Shown here one piece after another: positions 10,756-20,547 of a stretch of DNA of 64,000 nt. The first letter of the stretch is position 1, and every line of letters begins with the position of its first letter. This DNA is from Beijerinckiaceae bacterium. GTDB lineage: Bacteria; Pseudomonadota; Alphaproteobacteria; Rhizobiales; Beijerinckiaceae. Location of the stretch: positions 310,001 through 374,000 of the forward strand of contig JAPZUD010000002.1 in NCBI GenBank assembly GCA_027533425.1, given 5' to 3'. The position numbers and the translations under genes are program-made. The notes below the pieces were generated by a model that did not search any database, was not told the origin of the DNA, and worked only from the letters and a program-made list of their open reading frames with translations.

Positions 10756-11331
10756 ATGCGTCTACTCAAGACGATGAGCGTTGCGGTCCTGCTTGGTCTT
10801 GCGGCTGTTCCGGCGGTTTCCGCCTATGAGATCGATCCGGTGACCCGGATGCCGCTGGTAATGGCCGATGACGGACGGATCCGTGCCACGCCGATCCCGC
10901 GGGAAGAAGTCGAGTACAAGGGCAAGTTCGGTCCCGGCACCATCGTGGTCGATACCAATGAAAAGCGCCTCTACCTTGTGCTGCCGAATGGCCGCGCCAT
11001 GAAGTATGGTGTCGGCGTCGGTCGCCCGGGCTTCTCGTGGGGCGGCACGAAGACCATCACCCGCAAGGCGGAATGGCCCTCCTGGACGCCGCCGGCCCAG
11101 ATGCTGCGCCGCCGCCCTGACCTGCCGCGGTTCATGCCGGGCGGCGAAGGCAACCCGATGGGGGCCCGCGCCCTCTATCTCGGCACCTCGCTCTACCGGA
11201 TCCATGGTTCGAACGAGCCGGAGACGATCGGCCAGGCCGTGTCTTCGGGCTGCATCCGCATGCTCAACGAAGACGTGATCGACCTCTACGAGCGTGTGAA
11301 GGTCGGCACCCGCGTCGTCGTCATGCGCTGA
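10756..11331 (+). CDS. L,D-transpeptidase (YkuD family)
   Basis: 191 residues from the ATG at 10756, which opens a clear signal peptide (MRLLKTMSVAVLLG, cleavage near VSA|Y) and has GGGGAA just upstream; an in-frame GTG at 10693 would put 21 polar residues in front of the signal. The YkuD catalytic motif is intact, with His150 in IHGSN and Cys166 in SSGCIRM. Enzymes of this family form 3-3 cross-links in peptidoglycan or attach proteins to it, in the periplasm. It is a compact form with only the catalytic domain. A strong hairpin terminator follows 40 bases after the stop, so it is probably a single-gene transcript. Confidence 0.93.
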   Translation: MRLLKTMSVAVLLGLAAVPAVSAYEIDPVTRMPLVMADDGRIRATPIPREEVEYKGKFGPGTIVVDTNEKRLYLVLPNGRAMKYGVGVGRPGFSWGGTKTITRKAEWPSWTPPAQMLRRRPDLPRFMPGGEGNPMGARALYLGTSLYRIHGSNEPETIGQAVSSGCIRMLNEDVIDLYERVKVGTRVVVMR

Positions 11332-11373
11332 GCGCTTTCCCGGCAGAAGGATTTGCCGGGACAAACTATCTGC

Positions 11374-11398
11374 AAGCCGGCCTTCGGGCCGGCTTTTT
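11374..11398 (+). terminator. Rho-independent terminator after the L,D-transpeptidase gene
   Basis: AAGCCGGCC-TTCG-GGCCGGCTT stem-loop, nine paired bases with a UUCG-type tetraloop, running into TTTTTT on the plus strand. Confidence 0.93.
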
Positions 11399-11413
11399 TG
11401 TTTGCGGTTGCCC

Positions 11414-11797
11414 TCAACCCCGCCGGCGCGGTTCCCGGCTGAGGCCCTTCGCCTCCAGCTCTGCCAGGTATTCGGCAAACAGGGTCTCGCGGTCCCGGCC
11501 AAAGCGATAGAGCAGCGGCCAGCCATAGATGCCGGAATCATGCAGGTCGTCGAAGCGGATCCGGATCGCGTAATTGCCGACCGGCTCGACGCCGAGAATC
11601 AGGACATCGCGCTTGCCCGGCACCGTCTTGCGTTCATCCGGCGTGTGCCCCTGCACCTCGGCGCTGGGGCTCATCACGCGCAGCATCTCTGCGGGGATCT
11701 CGGCCGAAAACCCGTCATCGAAACTCACCTGCAACGCCTTGCGATCAGCCCGCACCCGCAGCTCGACGGGCCAGGCTGTGCTCCTGCCTTCTTCCAT
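11414..11797 (-). CDS. DUF971 (GBBH-like N-terminal domain) protein
   Basis: 127 residues from the ATG at 11797, which has AGGGG upstream; the much longer open frame to 12658 runs antisense to moaA and is not used. The sequence matches the small DUF971 fold shared with the N-terminus of gamma-butyrobetaine hydroxylase, with the family signatures FSAEIPAEMLRVMSPSAE and YAIRIRFDDLHDSGIYGW. The family's zinc-binding and Fe-S-related roles are only partly understood, and no catalytic domain is present. It is divergent from moaA across about 230 bases; closeness to a molybdenum-cofactor gene is suggestive only. Confidence 0.85.
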   Translation of the reverse strand: MEEGRSTAWPVELRVRADRKALQVSFDDGFSAEIPAEMLRVMSPSAEVQGHTPDERKTVPGKRDVLILGVEPVGNYAIRIRFDDLHDSGIYGWPLLYRFGRDRETLFAEYLAELEAKGLSREPRRRG

Positions 11798-12028
11798 CCC
11801 AGATCCCCTGCCGGCCCGACACGTCCGGCCCGGCAACAGATGGACCGGCAGGCGGGAGGGATCAACCCCCGGCCGTGCAGTCCGGGCTGTTTCGCGGCAC
11901 CGCCATCCGGCCATTGGCCTGATTTGCAGGCCGAGGTCGTTTGTCCACTTGCCCTTTCGCCCGTCCGGTCTCATCTGTAGAAGAGCCCAGTGACAGGCCT
12001 GCAGGACAAGACGGAGCGTCAACCCGCC

Positions 12029-13042
12029 ATGCTGCCCCCCTCCTCGCCGCCCATGATCGACCCGTTCGGTCGGTCGATTTCCTATCTTCGCGTCTCGGTG
12101 ACGGATCGCTGCGATTTCCGCTGCGTCTATTGCATGAGCGAGAACATGACCTTCCTGCCGAAGGGGGATCTGCTCAGCCTCGAGGAGCTGGACCGGCTCT
12201 GCAGCGCCTTCATCCGCCGGGGCGTCCGCAAGCTGCGGCTGACCGGTGGCGAGCCGCTGGTCCGGCGGGACATCATGACGCTGTTCCGCAATCTCGGCCG
12301 CCATCTCGAGACCGGTGCGCTCGAGGAACTCACCGTCACGACGAATGGCTCGCAGCTGTCGCGCTTTGCCGGGGAGCTGGCCTCCTGCGGCGTGCGGCGG
12401 ATCAATGTCTCCCTCGATACGCTCGATGCCGCGAAGTTCCGGCAGATCACGCGCTGGGGCGCCCTCGACAAGGTGCTGGAGGGGATCGATGCCGCACAGC
12501 GCGCCGGGCTCAAGGTCAAGATCAATGCCGTCGCGCTGAAGGATTTCAACGAGGACGAGCTTCTTCCCATGATCCGCTGGGCGCATGGCCGCGACATGGA
12601 CATCACCTTCATCGAAGTGATGCCGCTGGGCGAGATCGACGGCCAGCGGGTGGATCAATATCTCCCGCTGAGCGAGGTGCGCGCGCGGCTGTCACAGGCG
12701 CTGACGCTGGAAGCAAGCAGCCACCGGACAGGTGGCCCGGCCCGCTATTTCACGAGCGTGGAAACCGGCGGCCAGGTCGGCTTCATCACGCCGCTGACCC
12801 ACAATTTCTGCGAGAGCTGCAACCGCGTGCGACTGACCTGCACCGGCACGCTTTACATGTGCCTTGGCCAGGAGGATGCGGCGGATCTGCGCAAGCCGCT
12901 GCGGGCCAGCGAGAGTGACGACGCCCTGATGGAAGCGATCGACCGGGCCATTGCGCGCAAGCCGAAGGGCCATGATTTCGTGATTGACCGGACGACGCGG
13001 CAGCCGGCCGTGGGCCGCCATATGAGCGTGACCGGCGGCTGA
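12029..13042 (+). CDS. moaA: GTP 3',8-cyclase (molybdenum cofactor biosynthesis protein A)
   Basis: Radical SAM enzyme that converts GTP to 3',8-cyclo-7,8-dihydro-GTP in molybdopterin synthesis. 337 residues from the ATG at 12029; an in-frame GTG at 11990 would add 13 residues and cannot be excluded. The N-terminal cluster ligands are Cys28, Cys32 and Cys35 (CDFRCVYC), the SAM-binding TGGEPL follows, and the C-terminal cluster has Cys261, Cys264 and Cys278 (CxxCx13C). The protein ends in the conserved Gly-Gly tail needed by MoaA. No other moa gene is adjacent. The gene converges on the next chemoreceptor gene with 31 bases between. Confidence 0.97.
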   Translation: MLPPSSPPMIDPFGRSISYLRVSVTDRCDFRCVYCMSENMTFLPKGDLLSLEELDRLCSAFIRRGVRKLRLTGGEPLVRRDIMTLFRNLGRHLETGALEELTVTTNGSQLSRFAGELASCGVRRINVSLDTLDAAKFRQITRWGALDKVLEGIDAAQRAGLKVKINAVALKDFNEDELLPMIRWAHGRDMDITFIEVMPLGEIDGQRVDQYLPLSEVRARLSQALTLEASSHRTGGPARYFTSVETGGQVGFITPLTHNFCESCNRVRLTCTGTLYMCLGQEDAADLRKPLRASESDDALMEAIDRAIARKPKGHDFVIDRTTRQPAVGRHMSVTGG

Positions 13043-13073
13043 GCCGGTCGCGTCGGCCCGGTTCTGGTCTGCC

Positions 13074-14834
13074 TCAGATCTTGAAGGCCATGCGCGCGCC
13101 GCCCCAATGGCGAGACGCGATGATCAGCGGCGCATCGGCCTCCTTCATCGCGACCTTCACGCCATTGCCCATATCGCGGTGATAGGGCTGGATCAGATAC
13201 GGCTTCAGCACACGCGCCGCCAGCAGCCCCGCCCGGTCGTCGAAGATGCGGCGGTTGCGGCTATTGGCGATGTTCCAGGCCCGCTCGCCCTTGCGCTGCG
13301 GATGACTGACCGCCTTGATATGCACCGGCAGATAGCCGTTGCGGTCCACCGCCGCACAAAAGGCGAGGCTCGGAAAAGCCGCCATTGTCCGCTCGATGAT
13401 CGGGGGCAGGATCACCTCGAAGCGCGGCAGATAGGCCGTCGAGAATTGCGGCGGATCGCTTTCCGGAATACGTTTGTAGTCAGTATCGAAAAGCTGCGTG
13501 AGATTGAGCCGTCCGGCCGCCAGTTCGCCCTCGATCGCGGCGGTGATTTCGCGGGCGAAGGACTGGACCGCCTGGATGACCGGCTGGTTCTCGTGGTGGA
13601 AGGCCTCCATGACGGCCTGGACCTTGGCGATCACCTCGCCCGAGGGCTCGATGAAGCGGCAATGGGCACCGAGGCTGGAGACATTGACCACCTCGATCCG
13701 GACCTCGCCGATGCGGGCAACATCCGCCTCGCCACGCTGTCCGACGGACGGGGCCAGGCCATCCTGCGCGCGGATGAGCATGCCGCCCTCGCTGATATCG
13801 AAGGTCCGGCAGGCCAGGGTATTGCCGCCCAAACGCAGCCGGACCGGCAGGTCGATCGGGACGCGCTCATCCCGCCGGTCGGCCGCCGGCATCGTCCGCA
13901 GGATGGTGACGACGCGGCGCCCCAGTTCCTGCGCCTCGTCATAGGCCATGCCGGACAATTCGCCGGCATCCTTCGAGGTCTGCGCGGCATGGTCGGCGAG
14001 ACCGGTGACCTCCTCGACGACGCCGTTGACTTCCTCGAGCGCCTTCCGCGCCAGTTGCATCCGCCCCGAGAGGTCGAGGATCGTGGTGCGCTGTTCGTTG
14101 GCGGCGCCGGCAATGGTCTCGCAGACCGGGGCGAGACCGCCGATCTCGGCACGAATCCGCTCCATGTTGCTGATGGCGTTCTGGCTGGCCTCGCGCAGGT
14201 CGTCCATCCGGTTGCGGATGGCGCTGACAGATTGCGCCGCCGCGACCGAGAGCGATTTCACCTCGCCGGCGACGACCGCGAATCCGCGGCCGGCCTCTCC
14301 GGCCCGGGCCGCCTCGATCGTGGCATTCAGGGCCAGCAGGTTGGTGCGGGTCGAGATCTCGCTGATGCTGTTGAGCATGCCACCGATTTCGGCGACAACG
14401 GCACCGAGCCGCGCCATCAGGCCGGCGGAATCATCGGCGGAAGCCAAAGTCGTCTGGGCCCGCTGCTGGACATTCGAGACCGTGGCGGTGATCTCGTCGG
14501 CGGCCTTGCCCATTTCGTCGGTGGAGGCGGCGATGCCGGAAATCTCGGCATTCACGCGGCTGCTCGAATCCAGCAACCGGGTCATGGCGTGGCGGACCGT
14601 GTCGAGGCGCTCGACGGACGCCACCGAACGGTCGCGGGCATCCTGGACCGAATGGCCGAGATTGCGGACAACGCGCAGGACGTCATCCTCGAACAGGTCA
14701 AGCGCCTCGCGCATGGCGGCTTCGGTATCGATCCCCGAAGCGGCCACGGCTTCTGTCGCCACGATTTCGGGCAAAGCGGCAGGCGGCATGTCGGAACCGG
14801 CACGTCTGAACAGGCGGGCCTTCAGGTTCTTCAT
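13074..14834 (-). CDS. Soluble methyl-accepting chemotaxis protein with PilZ and C-terminal sensor-like domain
   Basis: 586 residues from the ATG at 14834 (AGGGA five bases upstream); a TTG at 14852 is the only earlier start. No transmembrane segment is visible, so it is probably cytoplasmic. Residues about 60-310 are an MCP signalling coiled coil with the hairpin [17 protein letters not shown] (164-180) and [11 protein letters not shown]. Residues about 317-395 form a PilZ domain with both c-di-GMP motifs, Arg320-x3-Arg324 and Asp346-x-Ser348-x2-Gly351. Residues 400-586 form the C-terminal domain of some alphaproteobacterial chemoreceptors ([29 protein letters not shown]), a likely sensor placed after the signalling tip. 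This suggests a receptor that combines second-messenger and cytoplasmic sensing. Confidence 0.9.
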   Translation of the reverse strand: MKNLKARLFRRAGSDMPPAALPEIVATEAVAASGIDTEAAMREALDLFEDDVLRVVRNLGHSVQDARDRSVASVERLDTVRHAMTRLLDSSSRVNAEISGIAASTDEMGKAADEITATVSNVQQRAQTTLASADDSAGLMARLGAVVAEIGGMLNSISEISTRTNLLALNATIEAARAGEAGRGFAVVAGEVKSLSVAAAQSVSAIRNRMDDLREASQNAISNMERIRAEIGGLAPVCETIAGAANEQRTTILDLSGRMQLARKALEEVNGVVEEVTGLADHAAQTSKDAGELSGMAYDEAQELGRRVVTILRTMPAADRRDERVPIDLPVRLRLGGNTLACRTFDISEGGMLIRAQDGLAPSVGQRGEADVARIGEVRIEVVNVSSLGAHCRFIEPSGEVIAKVQAVMEAFHHENQPVIQAVQSFAREITAAIEGELAAGRLNLTQLFDTDYKRIPESDPPQFSTAYLPRFEVILPPIIERTMAAFPSLAFCAAVDRNGYLPVHIKAVSHPQRKGERAWNIANSRNRRIFDDRAGLLAARVLKPYLIQPYHRDMGNGVKVAMKEADAPLIIASRHWGGARMAFKI

Positions 14835-14893
14835 CTTTGTCCCTGACTTCAAAAATAGTCACAGTTTTCTGTCTTTATCCTAGCCCAACATGC

Positions 14894-14908
14894 ATAATGG
14901 GTCGTTAA
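14894..14908 (-). promoter_or_regulatory. Candidate CtrA box upstream of the soluble chemoreceptor gene
   Basis: On the minus strand TTAA-N7-TTAT, seven of eight matches to the CtrA consensus, 60 bases before the ATG at 14834. The surrounding 14840-14910 is AT-rich relative to the window, as expected of a promoter. Confidence 0.4.
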
Positions 14909-15037
14909 CAACACCTGCTGCGCTTGCAGGAACGCAAAGCCCGGAGGATGGCCAAAGGTCCGGGATAGTCATGGCCATTCAAAGCCGCTACAGATACCGG
15001 ACTTGGAAGCACTCTGCTTCGCATCCCTCGAATTCCC

Positions 15038-15946
15038 GTGTTGCAATCCCAGAAAAATCTCCGCGGCATCCTGATGATGGTGCTGGCCATGGCGTGTTTC
15101 GTGCTGAACGACACGCTGGTGAAGCTGGCACGCGTCACGCTTGACGCCGGCCAGATCCTTGTCATCCGCGGCCTCTTCGCACTGATCCTGCTGATGCTCT
15201 GGCTCCGCGCCTCGGGCATGATGCGCCGCCTTGGCGATGCGGCCCACCCGAAGCTGCTGGCCCGCGGCGGGATCGAGGCGACAATCGCGATGAGCTTCAT
15301 CACCGCGCTCGGCGTCATGCCTCTGGCGGACATCACCGCCATCCTGATGGCGGCGCCGCTGATCATCACCGCCCTGTCTATGGTGTTGTTCGGCGAGCGG
15401 ATCGGCTGGCGGCGCTGGAGCGCCGTGGTGGTGGGCTTCGGCGGGATGCTGCTCGTGGTCCGGCCGGGCGGGACCGACATTCCGCTGCTCGCGCTGGCGC
15501 TGGCGATCTATTCGGTGCTGGGGGTCGGCCTGCGCGACCTGCTGACCCGCGGAATCCCGATGGATATCCCCAGCGTGGTCATCGCGCTGACGAGTACCGT
15601 CGGCACCCTGCTCGGCGGGCTGGTGCTGGTGATCGCGACCGGCATCTGGCGCCCGTTCGGCGTGACCGAGCTGCTCTACACGGCCGGCGCTGCCACTTTC
15701 GTCATTCTCGGCAATCTTGCGATGATCGAGGCCTGCCGGGATGTCGAATTGTCGGTCGTGTCCCCCTTCCGGTACGTGGTGATCGTCTGGGCGGTGCTGC
15801 TGGGCATCTTCGTCTTCGGTGAATGGCCGGCACCGATCGCCCTGCTCGGGATCGCGCTGATCGGGGCGAGCGGACTCTACACCCTCCACAGGGAACGGGT
15901 CCGGCACCGCGAGGAACTCCGCACACCGGCACCCGACAGGGGTTGA
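15038..15946 (+). CDS. EamA/DMT family transporter
   Basis: 302 residues with about ten hydrophobic helices in two similar halves, the duplicated EamA arrangement of the drug/metabolite superfamily. The first half has the typical VLNDTLVKLA and FGERIGWRRWSAV segments between helices; the second half ends with FGEWPAPIALLGIALIGASGLY. The GTG at 15038 fits the start of the first helix, though the ribosome-binding site is weak and the ATG at 15074 is an alternative. Members export metabolites, amino acids or drugs across the inner membrane; the substrate cannot be read from sequence. It is a single gene between the chemoreceptor and TRAP loci. Confidence 0.9.
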   Translation: MLQSQKNLRGILMMVLAMACFVLNDTLVKLARVTLDAGQILVIRGLFALILLMLWLRASGMMRRLGDAAHPKLLARGGIEATIAMSFITALGVMPLADITAILMAAPLIITALSMVLFGERIGWRRWSAVVVGFGGMLLVVRPGGTDIPLLALALAIYSVLGVGLRDLLTRGIPMDIPSVVIALTSTVGTLLGGLVLVIATGIWRPFGVTELLYTAGAATFVILGNLAMIEACRDVELSVVSPFRYVVIVWAVLLGIFVFGEWPAPIALLGIALIGASGLYTLHRERVRHREELRTPAPDRG

Positions 15947-16161
15947 TTTTCTCTCCGATCCCGTCAAGTTGCAGGGCCTGCAGGGGTCAGCTATCACAAT
16001 TCAGCATGGCTCATATGCCGAAAGCCGGGGGCTGGGCGCGTTGTTGCGTTGCCCTCTCTGTGCCAATGCGAAACGGTCCGGTGAAATCCTGGATGGCTTC
16101 GCTGATAACGAACGCAACAGGCCGGAGAACCGGCCGGTTCTGTGCCCAAGGGGAGAGTGGC

Positions 16162-16764
16162 GTGGAAAACCTACTGAAAATCAGTTCGCTGATCGATACG
16201 ATCAATGAGCGGATCGGCCAATTCATCAAATGGTTGATCCTTGCGGCTGTCATTGTCTCGACCGGCAATGCCATTATCCGGAAAGTCTTCAACCAGAGCT
16301 CTAATGCCTGGCTGGAGCTGCAATGGTATCTGTTCGGCGCCGTCTTCATGCTCGGCGCGGCCTATACCTTCCTGAAAAACGAGCATATCCGCATCGACAT
16401 CGTGACCGGGAATTTCCGCAAGCGCACGCGCGACTGGATCGACGTGTTCGGCCATGTCTTCTTCCTGATCCCGTTCTGCTGGATCATGATCTATCATGGC
16501 TGGCCGTTCTTCATGCGCTCCTTCGAGCTGAACGAAGCCTCGATGAATGCCGGCGGCCTGACCGTCTGGCCGGCGAAGCTGCTGGTTCCGGCCGGGTTCG
16601 TGCTGCTTCTGGCGCAGGCCATTTCCGAGCTCATCAAGCGTTACGCCATCATCAAGGGCGTGATCGAGGATCCGAATGCAGCGGTCGGCCACCATGCCGC
16701 GGCGGAAGCGGAAGCTGCCCGTCTGCTGGAAGTGGCCAAGGCCGAAGCTGCGAACCGCACCTGA
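16162..16764 (+). CDS. TRAP transporter small permease (DctQ family)
   Basis: 200 residues from the GTG at 16162, chosen because GGGGAG lies six bases upstream and the long frame before it (to 15823) has no membrane character. Four hydrophobic helices at about 18-38, 50-70, 95-115 and 133-155 match DctQ. The C-terminal 35 residues are an Ala-rich charged tail. With the large permease 23 bases downstream it forms the membrane part of a sodium-dependent TRAP importer. The likely periplasmic partner is the TakP-type gene at 19268-20356 on the other strand, so the importer probably takes up pyruvate or other 2-oxoacids. Confidence 0.93.
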   Translation: MENLLKISSLIDTINERIGQFIKWLILAAVIVSTGNAIIRKVFNQSSNAWLELQWYLFGAVFMLGAAYTFLKNEHIRIDIVTGNFRKRTRDWIDVFGHVFFLIPFCWIMIYHGWPFFMRSFELNEASMNAGGLTVWPAKLLVPAGFVLLLAQAISELIKRYAIIKGVIEDPNAAVGHHAAAEAEAARLLEVAKAEAANRT

Positions 16765-16787
16765 TCCGCCCTTTTCGAGGAATTCCG

Positions 16788-18638
16788 ATGTCCAAGCGTC
16801 TTTCCTTCTGGCTCGGCGGATCTCTGCTGAGCATCGCCCTCGCCCTTGTCTTCCTGACCGGGTTCGGGACCGAGGTCGCCCTCGCGGCGGCCGAGCGGAA
16901 GCCCGGTTTTGCGGGCTTCGTCACCTATTACATGGCGCCGATCATGTTCGCCTCGCTCGTGGCGCTGCTGCTGATGGGCTACCCGGTCGCCTTCGCGCTG
17001 GCAGCCTGCGGCCTGCTCTTCGCCGTGATCGGCATCGAGCTGGGCCTGTTCGTGCCGAACTTCCTGCAGGCCCTGCCGGAACGCGTCTATGGCACGATGA
17101 ACAACGACGTGCTGCTTGCCATTCCGTTCTTTACCTTCATGGGGCTGATCCTCGAACGGTCGGGCATGGCGGAAGACCTGCTCGACACGATCGGCCAGCT
17201 TTTCGGGCCGATCCGCGGTGGCCTCGCCTACGCGGTCATCTTCGTCGGCGCGCTGCTCGCCGCCACCACGGGCGTGGTCGCGGCCTCGGTCATCTCGATG
17301 GGGCTGATCTCGCTGCCGATCATGCTGCGCTACGGCTATGACCGCCGCGTCGCCTCGGGCGTCATCGCCGCCTCGGGCACGCTGGCGCAGATCATCCCGC
17401 CCTCGCTCGTCCTGATCGTCATGGCCGACCAGCTCGGCCGTTCGGTGGGCGACATGTATGAAGGCGCCTTCATCCCGGGCATGGTGCTCTCGGCCCTCTA
17501 TGCCGGCTATATCTTCCTCGTCTCGATCATCCGGCCGTCTTATGTGCCGGCCCTGCCGAAGGAAGCCCGCACCCTCGGAGGCGGCGTCGGCTCGCTGATC
17601 GTCTGCCTCGTGATCGCCGTTGCGCTCACCTATTTCCTGAAGGACCGCTTTGTCGGCCATGTGCAGCCGGGCTCGGAAATGATCCTTGCGGCCTTCGCGG
17701 CGATGATTGTCGTGTATGTCCTGGCGCTCATTCACAAGTTCATGGGCCTGAAGATCATTTCCCGCCTTTCGCAGGAAGTGATCATGGTGCTGATGCCGCC
17801 GCTGGGCCTGATCTTCCTTGTGCTGGGGACGATCTTCATCGGTCTCGCCACACCGACGGAAGGCGGCGCCATGGGCGCCACCGGCGCGATACTGATCGCG
17901 CTGGCCAAGCGCCGCCTGACGACCAACCTTGTCTCGCAGGCGCTCGATTCCACGGCCAAGCTCTCGGCCTTCGTGGTCTTCATCCTGGTCGGTGCGCGCG
18001 TCTTCTCGCTCACCTTCTACGGCGTGAACGGCCATGTCTGGGTGGAAGAGCTGCTGGTCTCGCTGCCGGGCGGCCAGACGGGCTTCCTGATCGTCGTCAA
18101 CATCATGGTCTTCCTGCTGGCCTTCTTCCTCGACTTCTTCGAGCTGGCCTTCATCGTCGTGCCGCTGCTCGGCCCGGCGGCAGAGCGGCTGGGGATCGAC
18201 CTGATCTGGTTCGGGGTCATCCTCGGGGTGAACATGCAGACCAGCTTCATGCACCCGCCCTTCGGCTTCGCGCTGTTCTACCTGCGGTCGGTGGCGCCGA
18301 AAGTCGCCTATATCGACAAGGTGACCGGCAAGGAGACCGAGCCAGTCACGACCGGCCAGATCTACTGGGGTGCCGTGCCGTTCGTGGTCATCCAGTGCAT
18401 CATGGTGGCGCTGGTGATCATCTTCCCGCAGATGGTCATGCATTACAAAGGCAGCCAGGTGCAGATCGATCCGGCCAAGATCGAGCAGCAGCTGAAGAAC
18501 CTGACGATCCCGGGCCTCGATTCGCCGGGCGGGCTGCCGGGGCTGACCCCGCCGGGTGGAAGCGGGCTGCCGGGTCTGCCGGGCCTGACGCCGCCGGCGG
18601 GTCCGCCGCCGGGCCTCGAGCCGCCGAAGCCGCAATAA
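16788..18638 (+). CDS. TRAP transporter large permease (DctM family) with Pro/Gly-rich tail
   Basis: 616 residues from the ATG at 16788 (CGAGG upstream). The body has about 13 hydrophobic helices and DctM features such as GLILERSGMAEDLLDT, ASGTLAQIIPPSLVLIV and ATPTEGGAMGATGA. At 616 residues it is longer than the roughly 430 of short DctM proteins and belongs to the long class seen with DctQ proteins of this type. The last 50 residues are unusual: after the final helix comes a tail with repeated LPGLTPP-like units rich in Pro and Gly, ending at PKPQ. A strong terminator follows the stop codon. Confidence 0.95.
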   Translation: MSKRLSFWLGGSLLSIALALVFLTGFGTEVALAAAERKPGFAGFVTYYMAPIMFASLVALLLMGYPVAFALAACGLLFAVIGIELGLFVPNFLQALPERVYGTMNNDVLLAIPFFTFMGLILERSGMAEDLLDTIGQLFGPIRGGLAYAVIFVGALLAATTGVVAASVISMGLISLPIMLRYGYDRRVASGVIAASGTLAQIIPPSLVLIVMADQLGRSVGDMYEGAFIPGMVLSALYAGYIFLVSIIRPSYVPALPKEARTLGGGVGSLIVCLVIAVALTYFLKDRFVGHVQPGSEMILAAFAAMIVVYVLALIHKFMGLKIISRLSQEVIMVLMPPLGLIFLVLGTIFIGLATPTEGGAMGATGAILIALAKRRLTTNLVSQALDSTAKLSAFVVFILVGARVFSLTFYGVNGHVWVEELLVSLPGGQTGFLIVVNIMVFLLAFFLDFFELAFIVVPLLGPAAERLGIDLIWFGVILGVNMQTSFMHPPFGFALFYLRSVAPKVAYIDKVTGKETEPVTTGQIYWGAVPFVVIQCIMVALVIIFPQMVMHYKGSQVQIDPAKIEQQLKNLTIPGLDSPGGLPGLTPPGGSGLPGLPGLTPPAGPPPGLEPPKPQ

Positions 18639-18660
18639 GCGGTTCTCGCCAACGATCAGG

Positions 18661-18687
18661 AAAGCCGGGCCTCGCGCCCGGCTTTTT
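18661..18687 (+). terminator. Rho-independent terminator of the TRAP permease operon
   Basis: AAAGCCGGGC and GCCCGGCTTT (10 paired bases) around a CTCGC loop, followed by a T-run on the plus strand. Confidence 0.93.
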
Positions 18688-18727
18688 CGTTGGGAGAGCC
18701 GGCCCATGCTGCCGGCCGGAGGCCGGA

Positions 18728-19180
18728 TCAGACCGGGATATCGAAATGCAGCACATCCTCGCGGCGGCCCAGGCGGGCATAGAGCGCAATGGCGGGCTCA
18801 TCCTCGAGATCCGCCTGCACGAAGATGACATGGGCGCCGGCCGCCCGCGCGATCGGCTTCAGCGCCTCGATCAGACCGGTGGCGATGCCCTGCCGGCGAG
18901 CGGCCTCGGCGACCCCGAGATCGTAGAGATAGGCCTCGCTGCGCTCCTGCTCGAATTTCCGGAGAATGTAGCCGGCCAGTGCGCCGACCACGGCGCCGCC
19001 CTGTTCCGCCACGAGGGCCACGAAATCCGGGCTGGCGAGCAGGCTTTCGCGCCAGGCGGCACCGGGGCGGCGGGAGGCATAGGAAGCAGGGTCCTCGAAG
19101 GCCGCTGCGAAGAGGTCGAGCATCGCGGTGAAGCCGGCCTCGTCCCCCGGGGCGAGGCGGCGTATGGTCCAGTCCGGCAT
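18728..19180 (-). CDS. GNAT acetyltransferase of the AAC(3)-I type
   Basis: 150 residues from the ATG at 19180. This GNAT protein follows the aminoglycoside 3-N-acetyltransferase I family along its whole length: LDLFAAAFEDPASY near the N-terminus, then VVGALAGYILRKFEQ, RSEAYLYDLGV, the acetyl-CoA-binding RRQGIATGLIEAL, HVIFVQADLEDEPAIALY and the terminal DVLHFDIPV. I compared these motifs from memory of AAC(3)-I, not by alignment. If active, it would acetylate the 3-amino group of gentamicin-type aminoglycosides in the cytoplasm; an ancestral housekeeping acetyltransferase is the alternative. It lies between the TRAP permease and TRAP binding-protein genes with no integron or transposon remnant. 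Confidence 0.85.
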   Translation of the reverse strand: MPDWTIRRLAPGDEAGFTAMLDLFAAAFEDPASYASRRPGAAWRESLLASPDFVALVAEQGGAVVGALAGYILRKFEQERSEAYLYDLGVAEAARRQGIATGLIEALKPIARAAGAHVIFVQADLEDEPAIALYARLGRREDVLHFDIPV

Positions 19181-19214
19181 GGCGGGTCTCTCCGTTGTGA
19201 CGGCAACGTCCCAA

Positions 19215-19243
19215 CGAAAAACGGCGGCCCGAAGGCCGCCGTT
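19215..19243 (-). terminator. Rho-independent terminator of the takP-type gene
   Basis: On the minus strand AACGGCGGCC-TTCG-GGCCGCCGTT followed by TTT and CG, 25 bases beyond the stop codon of the TRAP binding-protein gene. Confidence 0.9.
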
Positions 19244-19267
19244 CCTGTTCCGGTTCGAAAACCCTGA

Positions 19268-20404
<1,137 letters not shown>

Positions 20405-20547
20405 CTACCCTTGGAAACGCCGGGGAAGTTGTAGGGAACATCCAATCTTTCGCAACCTTTTTCATGCCCCCCCGACCCGGAGGTGCCCGGCGTTTTCAGT
20501 ATGAGTATTATGTGATTTCCGCATATGTGCAATGCACATGGCGCGGA

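Noticed and set aside
11414-12658. Long (414-codon) version of the DUF971 protein
   Set aside because: The extra upstream part is antisense to moaA; a ribosome-binding site and family similarity point to the start at 11797.
16641-18707. 688-residue minus-strand frame over dctM
   Set aside because: Rich in Asp, His, Gln and Arg, the hallmark of the frame opposite a hydrophobic membrane protein; no start signal.
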